From positions 62,001-126,000 of the forward strand of contig NZ_BIFH01000016.1 of NCBI RefSeq assembly GCF_003967355.1: a stretch of DNA of 64,000 nucleotides, read 5' to 3'. This document shows positions 52,841 to 60,973 of the stretch, piece after piece. The notes under the pieces are model-generated. The model worked only from the letters and a program-made list of their open reading frames with translations, made no database searches and was not told the DNA's origin. Source of the DNA: Embleya hyalina (GTDB taxonomy: Bacteria; Actinomycetota; Actinomycetes; Streptomycetales; Streptomycetaceae). Every line of letters begins with the position of its first letter. Position 1 is the first letter of the stretch. Position numbers and translations under genes: made by a program.

Positions 52841-54634
52841 TCAGCGCGTCGAGGTCGATCCGCCCCGGGCCGCCGGGCGCCTGCGGGCGGCCAGGACCGC
52901 GATGTCGTCCTCCGGCTTGTCGGTGATCATCCGGGCGATCACCGTGTCCACCAGGCGCACCAGCGGCGTCTCCGCGGTCAGTCCCACCCTGGTCAACCGC
53001 TGCAACGATTCGCCGATGTCCTCGCCCCGGCGCTCGACCAGACCGTCGGTGTACATCACCAGGACCCGGTCCGGATCGCTGCGCCGGCGCACCGAACCGT
53101 AGCCGCCGAAGCCGGTGCCCAGCGGCGGTCCGACCGGCACGTCGACCAGTTCGGCCGCGTCGCCCGGGCCGACCAGGAGCGGCGGCAGGTGGCCGGCACT
53201 GGCGAAGGTGACCGTGTCCGTCGCCGGGTCGACCAGGACCAGCAGGCAACTGGCCACCCGTTCGATGCCCGCCTTGGTGCTGGTGCGGTCCACCGCGGCC
53301 AGGATCTCGTGCGGCTCCAGGTCGGAGCGGGCCTGTACCCGAAGCAGCGCCCGGAACTGGCTCATCTCCACGGCGGCCTGTACGCCGTGCCCCATCACGT
53401 CGCCGACCGCGAGCAGGGTGCGGCCCCCGCTCAGCGCGACCGCGTCGTACCAGTCGCCGCCCACCTCGACACTGCTGCCCGCGGGTCGGTAGCGCGAGGC
53501 CAACTCGATGTCCGGGTGCGGCGCGTCGGGCGCGGCGAGCAGCGCGTGCTGGAGCGCGAGCGCGATGTCGTGCTCGTGCGCGTAGCGGCGGGCGTTGTCC
53601 ACGCTGATCGCCCCGCGCCGGGCCAGGTCGCGGGCCAGGATCACGTCCTCGGGGGAGAATTCGTCGGCCGCGCCGTGCCGGGACATGGTGACCATGCCGA
53701 TCGCGCTGCCCCGGGCGACCAGCGGCAGCGCCACCACCGAGTGCAGGCCCACCGAGCGGAACACGGCGAGCCGGTCCGGGCTGGACACCTGCCGGGCCAT
53801 CTCCTCGTCGGCCGCGCGGTTGACCACCACGGGGCTGCGTTCGCTGAGCGCGCGCGGCACCATCGAGCCCTGCTGGTAGTCCACGTTCTCGCCGGGTTGG
53901 CGCAGGATCGCCGCCTGTTCGGCCATGCCGGGCCGATGCGACAGCGCGGCGCGCCACATCCGGACCAGGTCGAGCGGCTGGTGCGGGGTGCCGTTGGCGC
54001 CCTCGACGGCGAACACGTCCACCGTGGCCACGTCGCTCAGCTCGGCGACGAACAGCTCGGCCAACTCCTCGCAGGTCTCGACCAGATCGAGGGTGGTGCC
54101 GACCCGGGTGGCGGCGGCGTCCAGGACCGCGAGCCGGCGCCGGGCCGCGTCCAGCTCCAGCTGGGTGCGCCGGGACTCGGACACCTCCAGGAGCACGGCC
54201 GCCAGACCGACCACCTCGCCCTCGTGCTCCAGCCGGTGATAGGCGCCGTGCCACCAGCGGCGGCCGGGCGGACCCGCGTGCGTGGTCCCGGAGGAGGTGG
54301 CCTCGCGGGCCACGCCGTCGCGCAGCACCGCCCGGAGCACGTCCTCCTTGGCGTCCACGTCGGGCAGCACCTCGCCGATGGTGCGGCCCAGGTGCACCTC
54401 GGCCGGCAGGCCGTTCATCCGGGCCAGCGCCGGATTGACATAGAGGTAGCGCATGGTCGGGCTCATCACCCCCACCGCCGCCGGTGTGCCGTCGAGCAGG
54501 CCCTGCAACACCGCGTAGGCGCCGACATCCCGCACATCCCCCGCGCGTGTACCCACCAGTCGTGCCACCGCGCCGGTCACGGCGTCGACCTCCGGCACCA
54601 TCATCGGCGGGTCCGCGTACTCGTCCAGCGCCAC
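52841..54634 (-). CDS. PAS-GAF-SpoIIE protein phosphatase
   Basis: 597-residue signalling phosphatase. A PAS domain covers about 35-160 (TPAAVGVMSPTMRYLYVNPA), a GAF domain about 185-345, and a SpoIIE/RsbU-type PP2C domain about 375-590 (VGGDWYDAV, GDVMGHGVQAAV, YTDGLVERRGED, DDIAVLAAR). Such proteins dephosphorylate anti-anti-sigma factors in response to a ligand or redox signal sensed by PAS/GAF; no membrane segment, so it is cytoplasmic. No STAS or kinase gene is adjacent. The GTG at 54634 follows GGAGAGGA. Confidence 0.9.
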   Translation of the reverse strand: MALDEYADPPMMVPEVDAVTGAVARLVGTRAGDVRDVGAYAVLQGLLDGTPAAVGVMSPTMRYLYVNPALARMNGLPAEVHLGRTIGEVLPDVDAKEDVLRAVLRDGVAREATSSGTTHAGPPGRRWWHGAYHRLEHEGEVVGLAAVLLEVSESRRTQLELDAARRRLAVLDAAATRVGTTLDLVETCEELAELFVAELSDVATVDVFAVEGANGTPHQPLDLVRMWRAALSHRPGMAEQAAILRQPGENVDYQQGSMVPRALSERSPVVVNRAADEEMARQVSSPDRLAVFRSVGLHSVVALPLVARGSAIGMVTMSRHGAADEFSPEDVILARDLARRGAISVDNARRYAHEHDIALALQHALLAAPDAPHPDIELASRYRPAGSSVEVGGDWYDAVALSGGRTLLAVGDVMGHGVQAAVEMSQFRALLRVQARSDLEPHEILAAVDRTSTKAGIERVASCLLVLVDPATDTVTFASAGHLPPLLVGPGDAAELVDVPVGPPLGTGFGGYGSVRRRSDPDRVLVMYTDGLVERRGEDIGESLQRLTRVGLTAETPLVRLVDTVIARMITDKPEDDIAVLAARRRPAARGGSTSTR

Positions 54635-54747
54635 GCCTGTCCTCTCCGGCCCCGAGGCCGATCGGGCGCCCGGCCCCCGAAGCCGTCCCATCGGCTTCCA
54701 GTCTGGGCCACGGCGACCCGAACGCGCGAGCGGCAGGCCGCACTGCG

Positions 54748-56145
54748 TTACCTCATCGTGGCCAGGATCTCCTCGACCATCGCCATCGTGGTACCCGGGT
54801 GCAGGAACGCGAAGCGAGCCACGGTCTCCCCCTCCCAACCGGTCGGGGTGACGAAACCGACCTGACCGGCCAGCAGTCGCCGAGACCAGTCGAGGTAGTC
54901 GTCCGGACGCCAACCGGTGCGCCGGAACAGCACCGCGGACAGCTCCGGGTCGCGGATCAGCTCCAGGTCGGGGGTGGCCCGGATCAGCTCGGCGGTGTCC
55001 CGGGCCAGGGTCAGCGCGGTCTCGATGGCCTCGGTGTACGCGTCGGTGCCGTGCACCGCGAGGGAGAACCACAGCGGCAGGCCGCGGGCGCGCCGGGTGA
55101 GGTGATACGCGTAGTCGGTCGGGTTCCACTCCTCGGGCGCGTCGGTGTGCAGGACGTCGAGGTAGGACGCGTCCTGGGTGTGCACGCCGCGGGCCGGGCC
55201 CGGGTTGCGGTAGATCAGCGCCGCGCAGTCGAACGGCGCGAACAGCCACTTGTGCGGGTCGACGACGAACGAGTCGGCGAGTTCGATCCCGTCGTAGCGG
55301 GCCCGCACGCTCGGCGCGAGCAGCCCGGCGCCGCCGTACGCGCCGTCCACGTGGAACCACAGGTCGCGCTCGCGGGCCACCGCGCCGATCCCGGCCAGGT
55401 CGTCGATGATGCCCGCGTTGGTGGTGCCGGCGGTGGCCACCACGCCGACCACGTCGTGCGCCTCGGGGTCGGCGGCCAGCGCGGCGCGCAACGCCTCGCC
55501 GGTGAGGCGGTGGTCGGTGGTCTCGACGACGAGCGCGTCCATGCCGATGATCCGCAGCGTGTTGCCGATCGAGGAGTGCGCCTGATCGCTGACCGCGATC
55601 CGCAGCCGGTCCCGCGGGCCGGTCCCGGTCCGCCGCCGGCCCATGTCCCGGGCCACCACGAGCGCGGACAGGTTGCCCGCCGAGCCGCCGCTGACGAAGC
55701 AGCCGCCGGCGCTCGCGGGCAGCCCGGCCAGGTCGGCGATCAGCCGCAACACCTGGTTCTCCGCGGCCACGGCACCGGCCGCCTCCAGCCACGAGATGCC
55801 CTGGAGCGACGCGCACGAGACGACCATGTCGAACAGCAGCGCGGCCTTGGTCGGCGCGGCGGGGATGAAGGAGAGGAAGCGCGGGCTGTCGCAGGAGATC
55901 ACCGCCGGGGCGAGTCGGTCGGCGTAGATCGCCAGCACCTCGCCCGGGTCGTTGCCCCGCGCGCCGATCAGGCCGTCGAGCGCGCGGTCGAGCTTGTCCT
56001 TGCGGCCGGGGTGGTCGAGCGGGACCGGGTCCAGGGCGAGCCGTTCGCGCATGTAGTCGAAGACCAGGTCGGCGAGCGCGGGGTCGTACCGGTGCATGGA
56101 CATGGACATGGGGGTGCTCGACGTCGGCATGGCGGTGCTCGGCAT
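54748..56145 (-). CDS. Group II PLP-dependent amino-acid decarboxylase
   Basis: 465-residue decarboxylase of the aromatic-amino-acid/diaminobutyrate decarboxylase type. The PLP lysine is in VVDPHKWLFAPFDCAAL; cofactor-binding segments SGGSAGNLSALVVAR and FHVDGAYGG are intact. The substrate is not readable; actinomycete members often act on aromatic amino acids. The start is one of several Met codons in MPSTAMPTSSTPMSMSMHR (56145 chosen, 56109 possible). Directly downstream of an Lrp/AsnC-type gene, likely its regulator. Confidence 0.88.
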   Translation of the reverse strand: MPSTAMPTSSTPMSMSMHRYDPALADLVFDYMRERLALDPVPLDHPGRKDKLDRALDGLIGARGNDPGEVLAIYADRLAPAVISCDSPRFLSFIPAAPTKAALLFDMVVSCASLQGISWLEAAGAVAAENQVLRLIADLAGLPASAGGCFVSGGSAGNLSALVVARDMGRRRTGTGPRDRLRIAVSDQAHSSIGNTLRIIGMDALVVETTDHRLTGEALRAALAADPEAHDVVGVVATAGTTNAGIIDDLAGIGAVARERDLWFHVDGAYGGAGLLAPSVRARYDGIELADSFVVDPHKWLFAPFDCAALIYRNPGPARGVHTQDASYLDVLHTDAPEEWNPTDYAYHLTRRARGLPLWFSLAVHGTDAYTEAIETALTLARDTAELIRATPDLELIRDPELSAVLFRRTGWRPDDYLDWSRRLLAGQVGFVTPTGWEGETVARFAFLHPGTTMAMVEEILATMR

Positions 56146-56296
56146 TCTCTCGGCGCGGTCGCGCGGCGTCCCCGCCCGGGGGCGGCGGGGTCGCGACGAC
56201 GGAATTCGGGGCGCCGGGGGTCCGCACCGGCAGCTCAAACACTACGTACGGGCGGGCGATCCGGCCAAGAGCGTGATCATGCGCGTTCGTGGCGAT

Positions 56297-56764
56297 CTAT
56301 TGCGTCTCCACTCCCTGCCACGTCGTTCCATTGCGCCTGACCAGCCTCGAAAGCACGACACAGCTCTTCGAACGCACCACGAAGGGCTCCGCCGCGATCC
56401 GCTCCAGGACTCGCTCGAAGTGTTGTACGTCGGCCGCGAGCAGGTGGATCACCGCGTCGGCGTCGCCGGTGACGGTGCTGGCCGAGACCACCTCGGGGAA
56501 CTTGGCCAGCGCGCGCCCGATCTCGCTGGGCGAGGTACGCCCGACGCAGTACAGCTCGACGAACGCCTCGGTGGTCCACCCGAGCGCGGCGGGTTCGACC
56601 GACGCGGAGAAGCCGGTGATCACGCCGGAGGCGAGGAGGCGGTCCACCCGGCGCTTGACCGCGGACGCGGACAGGCCGACCCGGGTGCCGATCTCGGCGT
56701 AGGTCGAACGCGCGTCCTCGATGAGCGCGGTGATGATCCGGCTGTCCAGCGGGTCCAACGCCAT
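56297..56764 (-). CDS. Lrp/AsnC-family regulator
   Basis: 155-residue regulator: N-terminal HTH (DARSTYAEIGTRVGLSASAV and KRRVDRLLASGVI) and a C-terminal RAM/ActR ligand-binding domain (VTGDADAVIHLLAADVQHFE). Lrp proteins sense amino acids. It precedes the amino-acid decarboxylase by 151 bases in the same direction, which suggests that the decarboxylase substrate is also the signal. Confidence 0.9.
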   Translation of the reverse strand: MALDPLDSRIITALIEDARSTYAEIGTRVGLSASAVKRRVDRLLASGVITGFSASVEPAALGWTTEAFVELYCVGRTSPSEIGRALAKFPEVVSASTVTGDADAVIHLLAADVQHFERVLERIAAEPFVVRSKSCVVLSRLVRRNGTTWQGVETQ

Positions 56765-57436
56765 CGGTGGCTCTCCTGGGTGCGGTCGGCGGGGTGGGGG
56801 GGTCGGGGTGGGGGTCGGTGGCGAGTCGGGGGTGGGCGGCTCGGTCGGGGCGGGACTCGGGGCCGGTGGGCTCGGGTTCGCCCGGTTCGGGTGTGTGCGG
56901 GCCCGGGTCCGGTGGGCCGGGCACAGTGACCGTAGCCCACGCGGGTGCCCGGATCCGATTCGTTCGCGGCAGCCGCTCGCCGCGGTCGACGCGGGTACAC
57001 CGGGGGTCGCTCGCGGCGGGTCGTCGACGCGCCGCCGACCCGGGCCCTCGTCGGGTGTCGAATGCCGTTTGTTGTCCGGCGGTTCACTTCACGGACGTGC
57101 TGGTGTGCGTTGATCGAGGACGGCTCGGGAGTGCGGTGGACGAACGGAGCGAGGTCCGGCGGCGCGAGGGCGGCCGACGCGCCGGCGACGGGTCACGGGG
57201 ACCGGGTCGCCCCGGGCGCCGGCGGGTCGGACGTCCCCGTCCGTCCCCTCGGCGGACGGCCGGACCGGGGGTGGCGCCGGGAGTCCGCTTCGTGGCGTGA
57301 ACGGCCATCGGCACCACGGCGCGCCCGCGCCTAGCGTGAAGTGGCCGGCAGAACGCACGAGTGCCCGTTGATCATGAACTGGCCGACAGACCGGGAAGGC
57401 ACCGGCCTTTCCGGACATCCGATACGGGGAGACGAC
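56765..57436. other. Intergenic region, first part with dense G runs
   Basis: 672 bases between the Lrp gene and the divergent flavodoxin-like gene. From 56766 to about 56910 the plus strand has many runs of three or more G, able in principle to fold as G-quadruplex on the template strand of the Lrp gene. The rest has no recognisable gene. Two similar segments, GTGCGTTGATCGAG and GTGCCCGTTGATCATG, lie near 57107 and 57361. Confidence 0.45.
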
Positions 57437-58039
57437 ATGAGCATCAAGGTCACCGTGATCTATCACGACACCGACACGTGCGTACGCGCGCTGGCCGACG
57501 CGGTCGCCGCGGTCGCCTGGAACACGGGCGCCGACATCCGGCTGCGCAGACTCCCCGAGGCGGAACCGGCCGCGCCACGGGACGGGACCAAGGCCGACCC
57601 GCTCGCGACGGTGGGCGACCTGACCTGGCCCGACGTGGTGATCCTGGGCGCACCGGCACGCGACGGCGACGTCGTCGCACTGCTGCGCCGTCTCACCCGC
57701 TCGGCGGCCGCGTCGGCGACCGACGCGGCCGCCCGGGACATGCGCGACTCCTGGCGGCGGCGGTCCTGCGAGCAGGTCTTCGGCGTCTTCGTCACCACCC
57801 CGGCCCCCGACACCCGCCACGGCGGCCTGATGCGCAGCTTCGCGATAATCCGTCCCCGGTCCCCCGAGAACGACACCCTCGGCCCGCGCCGGTCGATCGC
57901 CACCCCCACCGGACTCACCGCCCGCGCATCCGCCACGGACGACCCGACCCTGCTGTCCCTCGACCTGGCCCGAATCCAAACCCGCCGCTGCGTCGAGATG
58001 GCCGCCCTGCTCCGAGCCGAACGAGTACTGGTGGCCTGA
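57437..58039 (+). CDS. Flavodoxin/WrbA-like protein
   Basis: 200-residue protein with a flavodoxin-like Rossmann fold: VTVIYHDTDTCVRALADAV and TGADIRLRRLPE match the start of WrbA-type quinone oxidoreductases, and WPDVVILGAPARDGDV their third strand. The usual FMN phosphate loop (S/T-rich) is reduced to DTDT, so FMN binding is uncertain. The ATG is preceded by GGGGAGA. It lies next to the terpene/P450 cluster but is convergent with it, so a link is not established. Confidence 0.6.
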   Translation: MSIKVTVIYHDTDTCVRALADAVAAVAWNTGADIRLRRLPEAEPAAPRDGTKADPLATVGDLTWPDVVILGAPARDGDVVALLRRLTRSAAASATDAAARDMRDSWRRRSCEQVFGVFVTTPAPDTRHGGLMRSFAIIRPRSPENDTLGPRRSIATPTGLTARASATDDPTLLSLDLARIQTRRCVEMAALLRAERVLVA

Positions 58040-58092
58040 GCGGCGAACGGGCGGACCCGGGCGGTCGGTTCGCCCCGCGGGCGGCCGCCGGA

Positions 58093-58122
58093 CGGCCCGG
58101 TCTTCGGTAGCGGACCGGGCCG
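58093..58122. terminator. Terminator between convergent genes
   Basis: Ten-base stem CGGCCCGGTC / GACCGGGCCG with a ten-base loop, between the flavodoxin-like gene and the terpene synthase gene. Confidence 0.7.
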
Positions 58123-58228
58123 CCTGCCCACCTCCCTGCGGCGGGCTCGACCGGTCGCAGACTACGGCCGCGTCACATGATGGCCGATCGCTGCGACATC
58201 GGCGTCGGCGGGCCTGGACAAGCGGGAT

Positions 58229-59305
58229 TCAGGTACCGAAGAGAGAGGGCAGGTTGTCCGGTGGTCGCGGGGAAGTGACGTGGTAGCGACCGCAGTTCAT
58301 GGACCAGTCGAGATTGCCGCGGATCCAGGCGCCCATCCCGCGCACGTATCGGGCCAGGCGGGCGTCGCCCGATTCCAGGAGGGGTCGGGCCAGTCGATCG
58401 AAGCGGCGCATCTGGTCCTCGTACATGTACACCGCCCTGCGCAGCGCCTCGTCGAGGGGGCAGTGGAAGTGGTCGGCGAGCACGGTGATCAGGTTGGTGT
58501 GGCCGGGCCAGTACAACTCGCGCATCCCGGAGAGGATGTCGTGGGTGTACGCGATGGCCCGGGCGGCGGCCTGTTCACAGCGACGGACCTCGCGGGCGGC
58601 CCAGATCGGGCCCGGCAGGTAGCAGTCGTCGGCCAGTTCGATGACGACGAAGCACATGCCGCGCATCAGGATCGTGGACTCACGCAGCCGCACGTACTGC
58701 CCCAGGCTCGGGGTGATGCCGCGGGCCCGATAGATCGCCTCCGCCGCCACCGCCCCCAGGTAGCGGTTGAAGCCGTCGGCGAAGCGCTCCACCTGTTCCG
58801 CGTCCACCGCCATCCGGACGAGCCTGGTGCGCAGGTCGATCAGGGCTTCCAGATACGGTTCGGGCACCGCCTCGGTCCCGCCGTGCAGGACCCGCTGGGA
58901 CCACAGGATGTGATCGGCCAGGTCCTCGATTCGGCCCTGCGCGGGGGCCAGTTCGGAGAAGCGGTCGTCCTGGAGGAACAGCCACACCATCAACTGCGCG
59001 GCCAGCACCGCTCCTTCCGGGTCGCCGTGCGGATAGGTCAGCGCGCCCAGTTCGCCGAATTGCGCCGCGCGCGCCGCCGCTTCCTCGGTACTCGTGGTGA
59101 CGTATCCGAACCGCCGCATCCACGCGAGCGTACGCTCGATCACCTCGCGCTCGTCCGGGTGGCGGGCCGGCTCCACCGGGCACCACAGGTGCGGCGCGGT
59201 GAGCCGGGCCGCCGGGTGTGCCGGGTCAGTCGCCGTCGGAGGACGTGGCGCCGGCGGCGGGGTGGACGGGGCAGTGGGGCGTCGCGGGTTCGTCGGTCGG
59301 TACAT
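58229..59305 (-). CDS. Class I terpene synthase
   Basis: 358-residue terpene cyclase. The aspartate-rich motif is D113-D114-R-F-S-E118. The second metal site reads HDILSGMRE (residues 255-263), with His where Asn or Asp normally starts the NSE triad; the diphosphate-sensor Arg lies about 47 residues before it (VRLRES) and the C-terminal CGRYHV gives the usual Arg-Tyr pair. It should cyclise geranyl, farnesyl or a related diphosphate. The ATG at 59305 is seven bases after AGGAGG and lies inside the P450 gene, an 80-base overlap, so the two are translationally coupled. Confidence 0.85.
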   Translation of the reverse strand: MYRPTNPRRPTAPSTPPPAPRPPTATDPAHPAARLTAPHLWCPVEPARHPDEREVIERTLAWMRRFGYVTTSTEEAAARAAQFGELGALTYPHGDPEGAVLAAQLMVWLFLQDDRFSELAPAQGRIEDLADHILWSQRVLHGGTEAVPEPYLEALIDLRTRLVRMAVDAEQVERFADGFNRYLGAVAAEAIYRARGITPSLGQYVRLRESTILMRGMCFVVIELADDCYLPGPIWAAREVRRCEQAAARAIAYTHDILSGMRELYWPGHTNLITVLADHFHCPLDEALRRAVYMYEDQMRRFDRLARPLLESGDARLARYVRGMGAWIRGNLDWSMNCGRYHVTSPRPPDNLPSLFGT

Positions 59306-60686
59306 CGGCCGCCTCCTCGGGTGCCGGGGTCCGCGGACCGCGTGGCTCTACCGTCAACTCCAGGGGGACCGGGGAGAGCGTCATGCGCAGCAGGGGCCTC
59401 GGCGTGGGGGCGCCGGGTATCCGGGCCAGCGAGACCCTGGACATGATGCTCGCGGCGGCCAGGGTGGCCTCGGTGATTCCGTAGGAATCGCCGATGCACT
59501 TGCGGGTGCCGGATCCGAACGGAATGAACGCCTCGCGCCGGGCCTGGGTCACCGCTCCCGGCAACCAGCGGTCGGGGTCGAAGCGGTCGGGGTCGGGGAA
59601 CACGCTCGCGTCCCGGTGCAGACAATAGGGACTGAACATCACCTCGTCGCCCGGGGACAGGTGTATGCCGTCGAGGGTGATGTAGTCGGTGACCCGCCGG
59701 CTGAGCACCGACACCGACGGATACAGGCGCAGTGTTTCGGTCAGGACGCGGCTCAGCAGGGGCAGGCGCGGGATGTCGTCGTAGCCGGGCATGCGGCCGG
59801 CCAGTACGGTGTCCACCTCGTCGTGCAGGCTCTGCTCCAGTGGGCCGTCGTGGGCCAGAACGCCGAACGTCCAGGCCAACAGGTCGGCGGTGGCCGGGAT
59901 TCCACCGATCATCAAGGTGGCGATCTGGTCGCACACCTCGTCGTCGGTGAACGCGCGACCGCGCTCGTCCTCGGCGGCCATGATCGTGGACAGGCCGTCG
60001 ACCCGGTCGGCGTCGCGCACGCGGTAGGCCTCGACCATGCGCTTGATCAGCGAACGGGCCTGGATCCGGGCTTTTTCGAAGCGGCGGTTGGCCGGGATCG
60101 GCGCCTTGTGCACGAGGGCGACGGGAATCACCATCTGCCACCACATGCCGGGCATCAGCACGGTATACGCCTCTTCGATCCGGGTGGTCAGATGCGCCTG
60201 GGCCGGATCGGAGAACAGCGTGCGGGTCAGCGCCCGGCACGCGAGCAGGCGCATCTCCCGGCATACGTCGACGACTTGCCCGGGTTGCCACGAGTCGACC
60301 ACGTCCCGCGCACATTCGGTCATGGCGTGGGTGTAGGAGACGATGCTCGGCTGTCGAAACGCCTGGTTCATCAGTGGGCGTTGGTAGCGGTGGTCGGCGG
60401 CGGAGCAGGTACCGAGGCCGTCCCCGATCAGGGTGCGGGCGGTATCGACGAAGGGGCCGCCCTTGTCGAACCGGTGCTGTTCGGTGACCAGCGCCTTGCG
60501 GACCAGGTCGGGCCGGGTGATGAGGTAGGCGACCTTCGGGCCGAGCCGCAGCCGTACGATCGGGGCGACCGCGTGCTGCTCCAGCAGGAACGCCATCGGG
60601 TCGCGCCACATGGGCAGGGTGTGCCCGAGGATCGGGAGCACCCTGCGGGCCACGGGTGGGACGCCGGGTGGGGTGAGGGTGGTCAT
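59226..60686 (-). CDS. Cytochrome P450 (terpene cluster), overlapping the terpene synthase
   Basis: 486-residue P450. The haem-binding loop is FIPFGSGTRKCIG with Cys at 397; the helix-K motif is TETLR and the PERF-type segment FDPDRW. In helix I the usual AGxET(T) is GGIPAT, so the acid residue and one Thr are replaced. It has a Pro/Ala-rich 35-residue C-terminal tail that covers the start of the terpene synthase gene. Likely oxidises the terpene made by the neighbour, as CYP170 does for epi-isozizaene in Streptomyces. No ferredoxin gene is in the window. Confidence 0.92.
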   Translation of the reverse strand: MTTLTPPGVPPVARRVLPILGHTLPMWRDPMAFLLEQHAVAPIVRLRLGPKVAYLITRPDLVRKALVTEQHRFDKGGPFVDTARTLIGDGLGTCSAADHRYQRPLMNQAFRQPSIVSYTHAMTECARDVVDSWQPGQVVDVCREMRLLACRALTRTLFSDPAQAHLTTRIEEAYTVLMPGMWWQMVIPVALVHKAPIPANRRFEKARIQARSLIKRMVEAYRVRDADRVDGLSTIMAAEDERGRAFTDDEVCDQIATLMIGGIPATADLLAWTFGVLAHDGPLEQSLHDEVDTVLAGRMPGYDDIPRLPLLSRVLTETLRLYPSVSVLSRRVTDYITLDGIHLSPGDEVMFSPYCLHRDASVFPDPDRFDPDRWLPGAVTQARREAFIPFGSGTRKCIGDSYGITEATLAAASIMSRVSLARIPGAPTPRPLLRMTLSPVPLELTVEPRGPRTPAPEEAADVPTDEPATPHCPVHPAAGATSSDGD

Positions 60687-60973
60687 GAAGCCCTCCTTGG
60701 TGGTGCGTTCGGTTCCGGGCGGTGCCGTTGCCTTCGCCCGTGCCGTCGCCCGTGTCGGGGCGGGCGAGGGCGGCGGCGTGCGCGGGTTTCGGGAGCGGTT
60801 CGCGAGCTCGCCGTCCCATGCTTAGCGTTCGCCCGGCACGGCCGGTAAGGGCGTGCGAGGTAGCGAATTCACGGCGCGAGGAGGTCGGTCGGGTGCACCC
60901 TGCCGAACCGGCGATCCCCTCGGCACAGTGGTGGGGGTCACCGGCAGCCTGGCCCGACGTGAAGGGATGGCGT

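Noticed and set aside
52841-56242. A single 1133-residue protein joining the SpoIIE phosphatase with upstream sequence
   Set aside because: The upstream part is a shifted reading of the decarboxylase gene; a GTG with GGAGAGGA at 54634 marks the real start.
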